Source: a virus
IMG/VR virus record: IMGVR_UViG_3300047548_000652
Coordinates: 92,382 to 156,381 of that record
Reading direction: 5' to 3' (one strand)
Length of the DNA stretch: 64,000 bases
Below the pieces are notes generated by a model that searched no databases, was not told the origin of the DNA, and saw nothing but the letters and a program-made list of their open reading frames with translations. Positions 8,413-17,177 of the stretch are shown piece after piece. A program made the translations under genes and the position numbers. How positions within the stretch are numbered: the first letter of the stretch is position 1; each line of letters opens with the position of its first letter.

Positions 8413-9406
8413 GAATAACCATATCCTCCACAAGTTGCTTGAATGTATGCTTTGGTTTCCAACCAAGAACTTTGTGGGCTTTGGACGCATCACCAAGAAG
8501 ACTTTCAACTTCAGCAGGTCTAAAATACTTGGGGTCAACACGAACTATTTCTTTACCTGTTCGCTTATCAATACCAACCTCATTCAAACCTTCGCCCTTC
8601 CATTCAATAAACATACCAAAGTATGGAGATGCTTCTTCCACAAACTGACGAACAGAATATTGTTCTCCGGTTGCGATGACATAATCATCTGGCTTATTTT
8701 GCTGGAGCATCAACCACATTGCTTCCACGAAGTCCTTGGCATGACCCCAATCTCGTTTGGCATTTAGATTACCAAGATAGAGACAATCCTGTCTGCCACT
8801 TGAAATTTGTGACAGACCACGAATGATCTTGCGTGTCACAAAGGTTTCACCACGACGAGGGCTTTCATGATTGAATAGAATGCCGGATGAGGCGTGCATA
8901 TTATATGCTTCACGGTAGTTCTTTACAATCCAGAAGCCATAAATCTTGGCAACACCATATGGTGATCGTGGATAGAAAGGTGTTGTTTCTTTCTGGGGTG
9001 TTTCCTGAACCAAACCATAAAGTTCTGATGTGGATGCCTGATAGAAGCGAGTATATTTTTCAAGCCCAAGAAGCCGGATTGCTTCAAGCATTCGTAACGT
9101 TCCAACAGCATCAACCTGTGCTGTATACTCAGGCATTTCAAACGATACCTTGACGTGAGATTGTGCACCAAGGTTATATACTTCATCGGGACGAGTCTCA
9201 CGCATAATACGAATAAGATTAGATGAGTCTGTCAAATCACCATAATGAAGCTTCAGTCTTGGGTAAATATGATCGATACGATCTGTGTTGATAAGTGATG
9301 CTCGCCGCACAATACCATGAACTTCATATCCTTTGGAGAGGAGCAGTTCAGCCAAATAAGAGCCATCCTGTCCAGTGATACCTGTAATCAATGCTACTTT
9401 ATTCAT
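8402..9406 (-). CDS. gmd: GDP-mannose 4,6-dehydratase
   Basis: This enzyme converts GDP-D-mannose to GDP-4-keto-6-deoxy-D-mannose. The 334 residues start at the ATG at 9406 ([18 protein letters not shown]), with AAGGA six bases upstream; a TTG at 9412 is the alternative. Visible are the Rossmann loop GITGQDGSY, the GMD-specific [13 protein letters not shown], the STSELYG catalytic Thr/Ser, [10 protein letters not shown] (Tyr and Lys) and [15 protein letters not shown]. Length and motifs match the family throughout. It feeds the ColD-like and Fcl/ColC-like enzymes encoded immediately downstream. The short overlap with the preceding gene points to a single operon. Confidence 0.95.
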   Translation of the reverse strand: MNKVALITGITGQDGSYLAELLLSKGYEVHGIVRRASLINTDRIDHIYPRLKLHYGDLTDSSNLIRIMRETRPDEVYNLGAQSHVKVSFEMPEYTAQVDAVGTLRMLEAIRLLGLEKYTRFYQASTSELYGLVQETPQKETTPFYPRSPYGVAKIYGFWIVKNYREAYNMHASSGILFNHESPRRGETFVTRKIIRGLSQISSGRQDCLYLGNLNAKRDWGHAKDFVEAMWLMLQQNKPDDYVIATGEQYSVRQFVEEASPYFGMFIEWKGEGLNEVGIDKRTGKEIVRVDPKYFRPAEVESLLGDASKAHKVLGWKPKHTFKQLVEDMVIHGQ

Positions 9407-9408
9407 AA

Positions 9409-10437
9409 TCAATCCTTCAATAACAAGTTCAGTTTATCTGAGTTTCTTTCAATGTTTATGGCTTCACATGTTGGGAATGGATTTGATGATGCAAAATCAT
9501 TGATAATGATGCGTCGGGCATGGTTCACATCCATTACCAAATCACAATCTCCAAAACCAAGGTCTTTCAGCATCTTATATGTCACATTTCTATATTGTGA
9601 AGGTCGGGCTGTCATAAACACAATCTTACATCCCCTACTCATATACTTATGAAGCGTCTCAACATTCTTTTGAATGGGGGTATATTGTTGTCTGTAATAG
9701 GAGTTCTTACCATGTGAACTTTGATTGTAGCACACAACACCATCCAGATCACATACTATAGTAGGTCTGTCATTGAAAGTCAACCATTCCTTTAATGTTC
9801 CAACATTTACATAGTTTGTAACAGTAGATGTTGTGAAAATATGTCCCTGAGAAATCATGTATCCAATGATATTTGATATAAAGAGTTCTTTACCAAAATC
9901 TTTTAGATTTTCATAGGCTTTCTTATATTCATCAACAGATGCAAACTGATATCCACCAACACAGAAGGTATCAGACACAACTTGCTTTTCTACAATATTA
10001 GTGATTGTACCCTGATCATTTTGAATGATATAACTCAAGGCAGCAACACCAGCAAGATTCATATTGTCTGTCAATGTAGATGTATAAACAACATTACCCT
10101 CAACTGTCTGCATATCAAAGAAACTATCACAGTCTCTTACCATGAATGGTCCTGTAATATCGGTTCGTAGTAAGGCTTGATAAACAGTTTCAGCAGGTCC
10201 GCTGGTGGGTGTTTCAAGAATGATGATGTCCACAATATCTCCCAAACAATCCAGAATGATCTGTTCGGCATCATACATCTTTACATGTTCTCTCAAAAGA
10301 ACAATGTGAATCTTACCCGGAGTTTTCATCAAAGCCCGTTCAACCATAAGCTTCTTTGAATAATCTGTTAGAAGATACTTTGGTCTCATGCCAGGAAATC
10401 TACTTGAAAGCCCAGCACACGGAACAATCACATCCAT
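9409..10437 (-). CDS. Fused sugar nucleotidyltransferase and HAD phosphatase
   Basis: This 342-residue protein appears bifunctional. The N-terminal half starts with a nucleotidyltransferase signature, [18 protein letters not shown], with a D-C-D metal motif (RDCDSFFD, about residue 100). From about residue 228 a HAD-type phosphatase domain appears, with motif [10 protein letters not shown], motif II-like MTARPSQ and a distal IINDF acidic block. Such fusions occur in capsule and LPS loci that make activated sugars or polyols. The substrate here is unknown. The kinase-like gene just upstream overlaps it by ten bases, so phosphorylation followed by nucleotidyl transfer is a plausible pair of steps. 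Confidence 0.8.
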   Translation of the reverse strand: MDVIVPCAGLSSRFPGMRPKYLLTDYSKKLMVERALMKTPGKIHIVLLREHVKMYDAEQIILDCLGDIVDIIILETPTSGPAETVYQALLRTDITGPFMVRDCDSFFDMQTVEGNVVYTSTLTDNMNLAGVAALSYIIQNDQGTITNIVEKQVVSDTFCVGGYQFASVDEYKKAYENLKDFGKELFISNIIGYMISQGHIFTTSTVTNYVNVGTLKEWLTFNDRPTIVCDLDGVVCYNQSSHGKNSYYRQQYTPIQKNVETLHKYMSRGCKIVFMTARPSQYRNVTYKMLKDLGFGDCDLVMDVNHARRIIINDFASSNPFPTCEAINIERNSDKLNLLLKD

Positions 10438-11162
10438 AGTTTATTTACCTCATTTATAATATATTGTTTATCAAAATCATTTTTGCAATAGGGCAGAACC
10501 CTTAGTAACATTAGAATATTCATTTCATTTGTAATATTAATATATTGTAATGCTTGACGGATGACTAATAGTTTTTCTTCCGCTTTGTATTTTTCATGAC
10601 GAACAAACCATTTACAAATCAAATCCTGATTTAGTTTTGCCAAATCAAATACAATCGAATCATATTCACTTGTAATCAAATCAATGAAAACAAACCTATC
10701 GGCTTTCATATCGTAAAGAATGTTTTCTAATGTCAAATCTCCCAGATACTTGGTACTGAATACCATCCTTGGTAGTCTATCAATCAACATTTTTTTGGTA
10801 AATGGAAAGCTCCCAAAATCAATGTTTTCAAGTTTTTGATGATATGTTTGTGTGTAATCCTTGAACTGCCCATCATACAATAATGTATCAATGCTGTCAA
10901 GAAAAAAGTCTATAAGTTTATCTGGATTGTTATATGATAGATATGTTTTCATATCAAGCCCATGAATATATTCCATATCTAGTATATCACCAGATACCGA
11001 ATAAATCTTTGGTACATTTACAATACCAGAAAGGGATTGAAGTCTTTCAACATTTCTGGCAACATTACCTATCTTACGAACAAATAGTTTTTCACTGTCC
11101 TGTATAAGATAGACTTTGCTGCCAGAATGTCCTTGTAGTTCCTTTATTACTTTTTCTTCCAT
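10428..11162 (-). CDS. Aminoglycoside/choline kinase-like phosphotransferase
   Basis: This 244-residue protein has the small-molecule kinase pattern: an N-lobe with GHSGSKVYLI and VRKI, a hinge LDMEYIHG, the catalytic loop LGDLTLENILYD (Asp and Asn visible) and the metal-binding FIDLITSEYD. The His that usually precedes GDL in the APH family is replaced by Leu, as in some capsule-locus relatives. Substrate is unknown; a sugar, polyol or choline-like compound is possible. It overlaps genes on both sides (10 and 16 bases) within the sugar island, so it probably serves the nucleotidyltransferase-HAD fusion encoded next. Confidence 0.7.
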   Translation of the reverse strand: MEEKVIKELQGHSGSKVYLIQDSEKLFVRKIGNVARNVERLQSLSGIVNVPKIYSVSGDILDMEYIHGLDMKTYLSYNNPDKLIDFFLDSIDTLLYDGQFKDYTQTYHQKLENIDFGSFPFTKKMLIDRLPRMVFSTKYLGDLTLENILYDMKADRFVFIDLITSEYDSIVFDLAKLNQDLICKWFVRHEKYKAEEKLLVIRQALQYINITNEMNILMLLRVLPYCKNDFDKQYIINEVNKLWM

Positions 11163-11854
11163 AGGGGCATATCATCACGAATCAAACTATGTGGTGTTCC
11201 ATTATATAACCCTGGTGGAAACGGATTTTTCATATCAACATATATTAATCTTTCACCAACCAAACCATTATGGTGTAGATTAGCAGACATCATTTCTTCA
11301 CCATTCATTTGATATCCAATCTTATAATACGTCTCCATGTTGATATATGTAGACATGTACTGATTCATAACATACGACGAACCAAATGCAAACTGATCAT
11401 TTCCAAAGTCACGGGAGGGCACCATACGGCAGTTTGGAATGTATATTTTTGTTGGGTCTAGTTGATCAAATGGAATAGAAGAATTCAAAGCATAATCAAA
11501 TCTAGTTTTCACAACCCAATCATACTGCTGTGTCTTTACCTCATGGTCAATCTTATACAGACAGGATCGAAACATTGAATAATAGGCATATGCTGAACTT
11601 GATGCTGGAAACTTTACTGCATCAGGTGTGCGAGTATATTTGTTGTTTAGAACCTGTGAAAACACAAAGTATTCTTCTTCAACACCCTTTACTGGTTTAT
11701 ATAGATCAAATACATCATTGTTGTCATACACACCATTTTTCCAGGTGTGAATGAAAATATCACAATCATGATGATCAAGAAGATTTCGTTTTAGATATTC
11801 ATAACCTTGCTTATAGGCTCTGGGCTGACCAGAAATACATACCGCTATTCTCAT
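11147..11854 (-). CDS. Glycosyltransferase-like protein (capsular type)
   Basis: This 235-residue protein begins RIAVCISGQPRAYKQGYEYL, followed by CDIFIHTW, VVKTRFDY and NDQFAFGSS. This sequence order occurs in a family of putative GT-A-like transferases found in phage and capsule loci (ISGQ.R start, then D-I-F-I-H-T-W, then R-x-D). The R-F-D in KTRFDY may be the metal site. Donor and acceptor are unknown. It overlaps the GT10 gene upstream by four bases and the kinase-like gene downstream by 16. Confidence 0.65.
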   Translation of the reverse strand: MRIAVCISGQPRAYKQGYEYLKRNLLDHHDCDIFIHTWKNGVYDNNDVFDLYKPVKGVEEEYFVFSQVLNNKYTRTPDAVKFPASSSAYAYYSMFRSCLYKIDHEVKTQQYDWVVKTRFDYALNSSIPFDQLDPTKIYIPNCRMVPSRDFGNDQFAFGSSYVMNQYMSTYINMETYYKIGYQMNGEEMMSANLHHNGLVGERLIYVDMKNPFPPGLYNGTPHSLIRDDMPLWKKK

Positions 11855-12717
11855 ATCACACCTTTATAAACATTATTCATAAACCATTTACTAAATCTAT
11901 TTGTATCGAGTTTATTATTTCTAGGATTTAGTACAGGCTTGTTCAACATATCATTATACTTATCATCGTTTTTATCAAGGTCTATGATAAAATCAATCAT
12001 GTCTTCATCACTATCAAAATCATGTCGATTGATAAATGCATCTGGATTGAAATCTATTTCTACTGTTGGACTTCCCCAATAGATTGGAATAGTTGAGCAG
12101 TATAATGCATGAAATATCTTCTCTGTCACATAACCAGGATATGATGAGTTCTCATAGCAAATATTGAACTTATGCTGTGCTAGAAAATGGAACTTGGATT
12201 TTTGAGCATTGATTCCATCTCTTGGTAGTACAAACCCTACATTGTTGAAAAGTGGTCCTCCACTATTCACTCTCTTATAGTTCGATATCCTATGAAAGAT
12301 ATTATTTCTTTCTTGACATCCACCATTAGCAACCACAAAACTACAAAACTGTTTTTGGTCAGTAGAATATAGTCTGCCCTGTCTAATATCAGGCAATCCA
12401 ATCTTCTTTAGATGAACCCAGTTATCCAATACATACAAAGGAAGTCTATAATGCCTTGAATCTTCCATATGATCAAAAGACAAGAAGAAATCGGCATTAT
12501 AGTTCCAAGGTCTTCGATTTTCACCTGTAAAGAATATCTTCACACAGTTATTATATTTTAGATTACTTTGACCAAAGGTTTCATCAGCAAAGATGAGATA
12601 TTCTGGATTCACATCATCTCTAACAATATCAAATGCTGAGGATAGAGTATCAATAAAGAACTCGTCCATTGTTGGAAAGTAGTCTGTGAATCCAAGTTTT
12701 AGTAATGGCTTTGTCAT
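11851..12717 (-). CDS. GT10-family (alpha-1,3/4-fucosyltransferase-like) glycosyltransferase
   Basis: This 288-residue protein contains the GT10 donor-binding signature: KFNICYENSSYPGYVTEKIF, then an A-L-Y-C-S-T-I-P-I-Y-W-G segment (about residues 190-220). GT10 enzymes use GDP-fucose, and some family members accept other GDP-6-deoxy sugars. The neighbouring GMD, ColD-like and Fcl/ColC-like genes would supply just such a donor. I infer transfer of fucose or colitose to a glycan; the acceptor could be a virion component or host surface polysaccharide. Four-base overlaps on both sides indicate a tightly coupled operon. Confidence 0.88.
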   Translation of the reverse strand: MTKPLLKLGFTDYFPTMDEFFIDTLSSAFDIVRDDVNPEYLIFADETFGQSNLKYNNCVKIFFTGENRRPWNYNADFFLSFDHMEDSRHYRLPLYVLDNWVHLKKIGLPDIRQGRLYSTDQKQFCSFVVANGGCQERNNIFHRISNYKRVNSGGPLFNNVGFVLPRDGINAQKSKFHFLAQHKFNICYENSSYPGYVTEKIFHALYCSTIPIYWGSPTVEIDFNPDAFINRHDFDSDEDMIDFIIDLDKNDDKYNDMLNKPVLNPRNNKLDTNRFSKWFMNNVYKGVI

Positions 12718-13331
12718 ACTGTGTATACCGCATCTCTACCATGAATCATTATCTGCAACTTGTAACCTTTACTGTGTAGAAAACTATCAATGTCTGGTGT
12801 TGGGTCTTCTATTGTAATAACTGGTTTGTATTCATTGATTATGTTCTCTGCTCCATATAGGATATTCATCTCATATCCTTCAGTATCCAAAGCAATAAGA
12901 TCACATGAAGCCAAACACAAATCATCAATACGATATGTCGGTAGAAAAGATGATTCGGTTGGTCTTACAATGTTCATACCTTTGTTGTGTGCATTTGTTC
13001 TAAACACCTCAACAAGACCATTGGACTTTCCCAATGCACCTTGTGCCTTGATAACATTATCAGTTTGACAGTTCAATGTCAAACAAAAAAAGTTTAGTGG
13101 GTCTGGTTCAAAGGTATAGACAGTATCAAATGATTCGGCAAGTAATCTGGGGAATACTCCACAATAACCCCCAGCCTGAATAGCAACCCCTTTATTTTTT
13201 ACAAGTCTACTCCATACAGTGTTATATGCATCAAACCCTTCAAGGATTGATTCAAATGCAGTATCACCAATAATCTTCAACCATCGACGCTCACCGATAG
13301 TAACATTCTCAACCTGTTCTGCATATGACAT
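12714..13331 (-). CDS. FkbM-type SAM-dependent methyltransferase
   Basis: This 205-residue protein has a glycine-rich AIQAGGYCGVFPRLLAE SAM loop with the family Glu-Pro block VYTFEPDP. These are followed by LTLNC, a R-I-D-D-L block, ALDTEGYEMNILYG and an IED-type ending. This order matches the FkbM family, which often O-methylates sugars in polysaccharide loci. A role in trimming a phage-made glycan is inferred. It overlaps the GT10 gene by four bases and lies three bases after the next upstream methyltransferase gene. Confidence 0.82.
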   Translation of the reverse strand: MSYAEQVENVTIGERRWLKIIGDTAFESILEGFDAYNTVWSRLVKNKGVAIQAGGYCGVFPRLLAESFDTVYTFEPDPLNFFCLTLNCQTDNVIKAQGALGKSNGLVEVFRTNAHNKGMNIVRPTESSFLPTYRIDDLCLASCDLIALDTEGYEMNILYGAENIINEYKPVITIEDPTPDIDSFLHSKGYKLQIMIHGRDAVYTV

Positions 13332-13334
13332 GTA

Positions 13335-13934
13335 TTATGCCTTCACCCAAAATGAAACCTGATTTTTTGATCGTAGGAGTGGAATACGAATCTTATTTTC
13401 ATCCTTAAAGGATTTGATAGCATCATGGACATGAGGAACATGTGTATCATGTATAAAAATATAACCGCCCGATTTGATCTTGGGATACCAATCTTTTAAG
13501 TCTCGTTTGATACCATCATATGTATGATCCCCATCAAGTAAAACAAAGTCAAGGGACTCTTTACGAGAAGTCATAGCAGCCTTGTGTGAATCCATAACTT
13601 TTAGTTCATAACGATCCTTGTATGGTTCAAGGTTCTTTTCAGCAATAGTCTTATACTGATCCATATCTTCCTGACTTCTTACAGTTTCATAATCAGTATG
13701 GGGTTTATATGAATCAACCCCATATAGCATTTTGATATTTGGACATTCTTCCAGGAGAACATACGAAGATTCACCTTTGAGAACACCCACCTCCACACCA
13801 GTAATATCATCACCACGCATTCTCTTGATATATGGAACCATGGCATAGGCAGATAAGAATGTGAAAGGCCACAGTCCTGCTGACTTACATTCTTCAATAG
13901 AAAAAAACTCTGGATTACCAAGCATATCATACAT
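13335..13934 (-). CDS. Class I SAM-dependent methyltransferase (Methyltransf_24-like)
   Basis: About 199 residues from the ATG at 13934. A TTG at 13940 and an ATG at 13925 are alternatives, the last having GGAG at nine bases. Visible are the SAM loop GVEVGVLKGESS, an acidic MLYGVDSY strand end, LLDGDHTYDGIKRDL and GGYIFIHDTH. This is the pattern of the Methyltransf_24 family, in which the DGDH block binds a metal or substrate; many members act on sugars or rhamnosyl residues. Substrate is unknown. It starts inside the end of the upstream glycosyltransferase gene. Confidence 0.8.
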   Translation of the reverse strand: MYDMLGNPEFFSIEECKSAGLWPFTFLSAYAMVPYIKRMRGDDITGVEVGVLKGESSYVLLEECPNIKMLYGVDSYKPHTDYETVRSQEDMDQYKTIAEKNLEPYKDRYELKVMDSHKAAMTSRKESLDFVLLDGDHTYDGIKRDLKDWYPKIKSGGYIFIHDTHVPHVHDAIKSFKDENKIRIPLLRSKNQVSFWVKA

Positions 13935-14829
13935 CTCCAAACTTTGATTTAATCCTGCTCACGAGTTCTGGAATACGATCCCACTGATGAACAACCACAA
14001 ATGGCTTATCATACTTATTGACGATTGTACCATCCTCTTTTATTGTTGGTTGAGTATCCTCATAGTACATATAATATTTCTTCCAGTTTTCTGGATTGTC
14101 CTTTATCGAACCACCAAGATCACCTGATCCAGCTTCCACAGCCTTTACTGATGTTCCAAGTTGAACTGCCCAGCCATCATCATTGGTTGTAAACCATGTA
14201 TCATTTAGAAATGGTTCTGTATTGATAAGGAAGTTATAAACAGCCTGATCAACAATAGAAATCTGTCGATTTACACTCATTTGGAAAATAAGAAGCATCA
14301 ACCCCTTGACATGCATCACATCTCCGGCAATAACACCAACATTGTTGATCATCTTGGTCTTGAGCTTATCATGGAAATATGGACCAAAGGTATCATAAAG
14401 ATTCTTATTGCCCCAAGGCTCAAACTGATATTGCATACCCTCTGATGATGCAACAAGAGAATGGAAAACCATTCCGTTTTCTAACCATGTGGATGGATTA
14501 TCCTGAAACACAACATCCCTAGTATCTGTTGTAATAACATTTCGATACTTATTACCATGAGTGTTCAAATAGTTCCACAAATAGAAAAATCTCTCGACAT
14601 GAGGAGCACCATTGTTGTGTGCAACCACATCACCATTTTCCTTTTGCTTACCATAAAGAGCAAGTTCAACACCATTCTCTGTAAGTTTATCAATTGTTGC
14701 CTTTGTCATATTTGTACCGACAATAGCAACATCACCAGTAAAGCCAGACTTACGAATAGAGTTTACCCAATACTTGAGTTTATCCCAATCATAACCAACG
14801 GCTGCACCAATAATCAAGTCTTTTTCCAA
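13927..14829 (-). CDS. GT-A-like glycosyltransferase
   Basis: This 300-residue protein starts LIIGAAVGYDWDKLKYW followed by S-I-R-K-S-G-F. It has a D-x-D-type block ITTDTRDVVFQDNP (about residue 100), NVGVIAGD and a DQAVYNFLI segment. In nucleotide-diphospho-sugar transferases such elements bind the metal and donor sugar. The specific family is uncertain. It overlaps the GT2 gene upstream by 16 bases and the methyltransferase gene downstream. Confidence 0.65.
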   Translation of the reverse strand: MEKDLIIGAAVGYDWDKLKYWVNSIRKSGFTGDVAIVGTNMTKATIDKLTENGVELALYGKQKENGDVVAHNNGAPHVERFFYLWNYLNTHGNKYRNVITTDTRDVVFQDNPSTWLENGMVFHSLVASSEGMQYQFEPWGNKNLYDTFGPYFHDKLKTKMINNVGVIAGDVMHVKGLMLLIFQMSVNRQISIVDQAVYNFLINTEPFLNDTWFTTNDDGWAVQLGTSVKAVEAGSGDLGGSIKDNPENWKKYYMYYEDTQPTIKEDGTIVNKYDKPFVVVHQWDRIPELVSRIKSKFGDV

Positions 14830-15563
14830 GGGTATTCTCCATTATGCTTTTGTTTCATTATTTCATTATACTTTGAGAAGATATCAATATCTCCACCATA
14901 TGCTTTATTCATGTCAGGTAGATTGTAGTTTAGAGTATGTAGACCAGTAGTATCATAGTTAGATTGATGTTTAACAAACGTGAAGAACCGGCGATCACCA
15001 CCCCAACCATAATGCCATATTTGGCATACATTTATGAACCATTCCCTTTTGAAGCAATATGATGATGTGTCAACCAGATGCTGAGTACCATCAGACCATG
15101 CTATGGGCCATCTTCCAATAGCCTCACAACAATCATCAGCCAAGTATTCATCGCCAACATATACTTTACGCAAGGAATAGGCAAAGTCAAGTTGTTTTTC
15201 TTCTATTGTATTGACAAGAGATTCAATATGATTTTCATCAAACCAGTTGTCTTCATCCAAAAATGCAATATAATCAGTATTGATTAGGTGTGGAAAAGCT
15301 GCATAGATACGGTGCCCATAGAAACCATTTGATCCCGTATTTTCAGGTAGAGTTGCAAACCGAACATATTCATCTTGGTTTAGATTTCGGGATTGCTCAA
15401 AAATATCTATTGTTTTCTGATAATGATGTGGTCCATCAATAACCAATAGATGATGAATATTTTTATAAGTTTGATTATGTACGCTTTGAATACATTTTAG
15501 TAGTTTATCATTACCAGTTGTTGGTGTTAGAACCGTAACTGACTTTTCTATTTTCAGTTCCAT
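14814..15563 (-). CDS. Family 2-like glycosyltransferase
   Basis: This 249-residue protein has the typical GT2 opening SVTVLTPTTGNDKLLKCI, then SVHNQTYKNIHHLLVIDG. The acidic metal-binding block is YIAFLDEDNWFDENHIE (about residues 95-112). A long C-terminal region contains GWGGDRRFF. It would transfer a sugar from a nucleotide donor; specificity cannot be read. It lies four bases after the 2OG-oxygenase gene in the island. Confidence 0.8.
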   Translation of the reverse strand: MELKIEKSVTVLTPTTGNDKLLKCIQSVHNQTYKNIHHLLVIDGPHHYQKTIDIFEQSRNLNQDEYVRFATLPENTGSNGFYGHRIYAAFPHLINTDYIAFLDEDNWFDENHIESLVNTIEEKQLDFAYSLRKVYVGDEYLADDCCEAIGRWPIAWSDGTQHLVDTSSYCFKREWFINVCQIWHYGWGGDRRFFTFVKHQSNYDTTGLHTLNYNLPDMNKAYGGDIDIFSKYNEIMKQKHNGEYPWKKT

Positions 15564-15566
15564 ATA

Positions 15567-16133
15567 TTACTCCGCATAGTGTAGGTAAGAACTCAATAAA
15601 AACTTTTCGCCTTTGATGACTGGACAGCCTTTATGTGGAAATAACCACATGGGTGGAAACATAAACACACTACCCTTGTTTGGTTTATTACTAATACCAA
15701 GAAGTGGAAAATCAGTATGACCACCTTCTTCAACATCATTGAGGTACCAGAAGAATACAAGGAATCTTTTGGCTGTTGAGTTGGAAACAGCATCAACATG
15801 AGTATCAAACTCATCAATGCCGTTAGCTTGATAATGCTTTATTCTAAACTCTTCAAAAGCATACTTTTCTGGCCAATAAGTAGTTTCTTCAGGCAAACGA
15901 GATTTATATTCATTGATAAGAGAGAATGACATGCCCATGATATAATCATGTATCACAGGATGAATCATTTGATGTTTGGTTAGATTTAGTTGAGTAAAGT
16001 TGGGTCTGGCTTTTTGATCATATCGTTCATGTAGTTGAGGGTTTGTACGAAACAAAGAAACCATCTCGTCACAAACCCTTGGGTCTAATGTATTATCTTT
16101 TGAGAAACAGAAATCACTCAATATTCTATTCAT
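15567..16133 (-). CDS. 2-oxoglutarate/Fe(II)-dependent oxygenase (prolyl 4-hydroxylase-like)
   Basis: From the ATG at 16133 (188 residues, MNRILSDFCF), which has AAAGG nine bases upstream. Motifs fit the 2OG-Fe(II) family: EEFRIKHYQANGI, the metal ligands in FDTHVDA (H-x-D), then WLFPHKGCPVIKGEKF with the distal His and the 2OG-binding Lys/Arg position. The R-F-L-V-F-F-W-Y-L-N block followed by EEGGHTDFP is characteristic of phage prolyl-hydroxylase-like proteins. It could hydroxylate a protein or a sugar. Frames reaching further upstream are not supported. Confidence 0.8.
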   Translation of the reverse strand: MNRILSDFCFSKDNTLDPRVCDEMVSLFRTNPQLHERYDQKARPNFTQLNLTKHQMIHPVIHDYIMGMSFSLINEYKSRLPEETTYWPEKYAFEEFRIKHYQANGIDEFDTHVDAVSNSTAKRFLVFFWYLNDVEEGGHTDFPLLGISNKPNKGSVFMFPPMWLFPHKGCPVIKGEKFLLSSYLHYAE

Positions 16134-16182
16134 AATAAAAAGCCTTTCACAGTCAATAGTATATAGTAATATTTTTACAGTA

Positions 16183-17055
16183 TCATAGTCTGGCGAACTG
16201 GAAATGCATCCAGTCGTAATTCCTTTCAATACCTAGTGAAATAGCACCTTCATCATATACAAATTCCCAGAACTTCTTGTATACTGGTCTTGCTAATGTA
16301 GCATTGCTGCGACCCCATTTCAACTGGTTATTATCAGGATCGATATCAACTGCGATACCCCAGGAATGCATTGACCATGCAGAACCGCCACGCATCTTAC
16401 GAACATTCAATGTGCCGCCCCACATATCAAGGCGAAGCTCACGAATCTTTTCCATACCATAATAATCAAGTGTACGCTGAAAGATTCGCTCCATATTGTC
16501 ATGAACTTTTCTGTGGCAGGACCATGAACGAACAGTTTGCTTTGGTTCCCAAGCAATACGCATTGGATATGGTAGATTTAGAGTTACCTGATTTGACCCA
16601 GGTTTACCATAAAATGATGTACAATCACTTTGTCTTGGCCAGTTTGATGCTGGTGTTTCTTTTACAGGCTTAGCTGTAGGAACAGGGGCAGGAGCAGGCT
16701 TTGCTCTGGCTTCATTGATATCTTCGATTCTATCCCGCCAAGTTGTAGCCAATTGTGCTGTGTATGCTTCTCGGGCATAGTTTGTCTGTGGGCCAACCAA
16801 CCCATCAATGTCTAATCCAGTTGAACCTTGAATCTTCATTGAACGATATACTGCTTGCTCAGCCGCAGTGGTGAGTCTCTTATTATTCCAACCCTTGGTA
16901 TCGATCTTATATGACTTCAATAGACTTTGAATAGCAGCAATTGTTGCCGCATCAATCTTGCCGTTAATATCACCATTATAGTGATTGTCAGCCTTTAGTA
17001 GAATTTGAATAGCAAAGTTGATATTCTCAACATGTTTTATTGTTGTGGTTGTCAT
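16183..17055 (-). CDS. Endolysin: peptidoglycan-binding-like and M15 D,D-peptidase domains
   Basis: This 290-residue protein probably cleaves peptide bonds in host peptidoglycan at lysis. The N-terminal 100 residues (INGKIDAATIAAIQSLLKSY, LVGPQT) resemble a peptidoglycan-binding repeat. A Pro/Ala linker (AKPAPAPVPTAKP) follows. The C-terminal half is an M15/VanY-like peptidase with MHSWGIAVDIDPD (His and Asp zinc ligands) and DWMHFQF (catalytic Glu position read as Asp, plus zinc His). No signal peptide is seen, so export would need a holin, which I cannot identify here. A mini-ORF with a strong ribosome site overlaps its start. Confidence 0.88.
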   Translation of the reverse strand: MTTTTIKHVENINFAIQILLKADNHYNGDINGKIDAATIAAIQSLLKSYKIDTKGWNNKRLTTAAEQAVYRSMKIQGSTGLDIDGLVGPQTNYAREAYTAQLATTWRDRIEDINEARAKPAPAPVPTAKPVKETPASNWPRQSDCTSFYGKPGSNQVTLNLPYPMRIAWEPKQTVRSWSCHRKVHDNMERIFQRTLDYYGMEKIRELRLDMWGGTLNVRKMRGGSAWSMHSWGIAVDIDPDNNQLKWGRSNATLARPVYKKFWEFVYDEGAISLGIERNYDWMHFQFARL

Positions 17056-17116
17056 TGGCTTTCTTTTTCACTCCGTATGTTATAAATTCCCATTCCTCTA
17101 TAGTGTATGGTAACAT
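17027..17116 (-). CDS. Possible 29-residue leader ORF overlapping the endolysin start
   Basis: An ATG at 17116 with a near-perfect AGGAG seven bases upstream opens a 29-codon frame (MLPYTIEEWEFITYGVKKKA and on). It ends 29 bases inside the endolysin gene in another frame. The endolysin ATG itself has only a weak, distant purine run. Translation of this mini-ORF could therefore deliver ribosomes to the endolysin start. It may be only a regulatory leader and not a functional peptide. Confidence 0.45.
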   Translation of the reverse strand: MLPYTIEEWEFITYGVKKKANDNHNNKTC

Positions 17117-17148
17117 TTTAGTTCTCCTGATATATATGAGACGAAATA

Positions 17149-17168
17149 GGCGGGGTTTTACCCCCGCC
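17149..17168 (-). terminator. GC-rich hairpin after the lipoprotein gene
   Basis: A 7-bp GGCGGGG/CCCCGCC stem with a short loop lies ten bases past the lipoprotein stop. The following T-run is short (TATTTC), so termination may be partial, leaving read-through to the endolysin. Confidence 0.6.
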
Positions 17169-17177
17169 CATCTTTAC

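Noticed and set aside
8413-8541. Longer version of the 47-residue gene starting at 8541
   Set aside because: The extra N-terminal part is out-of-frame GMD sequence; the ATG at 8412 fits the operon spacing.
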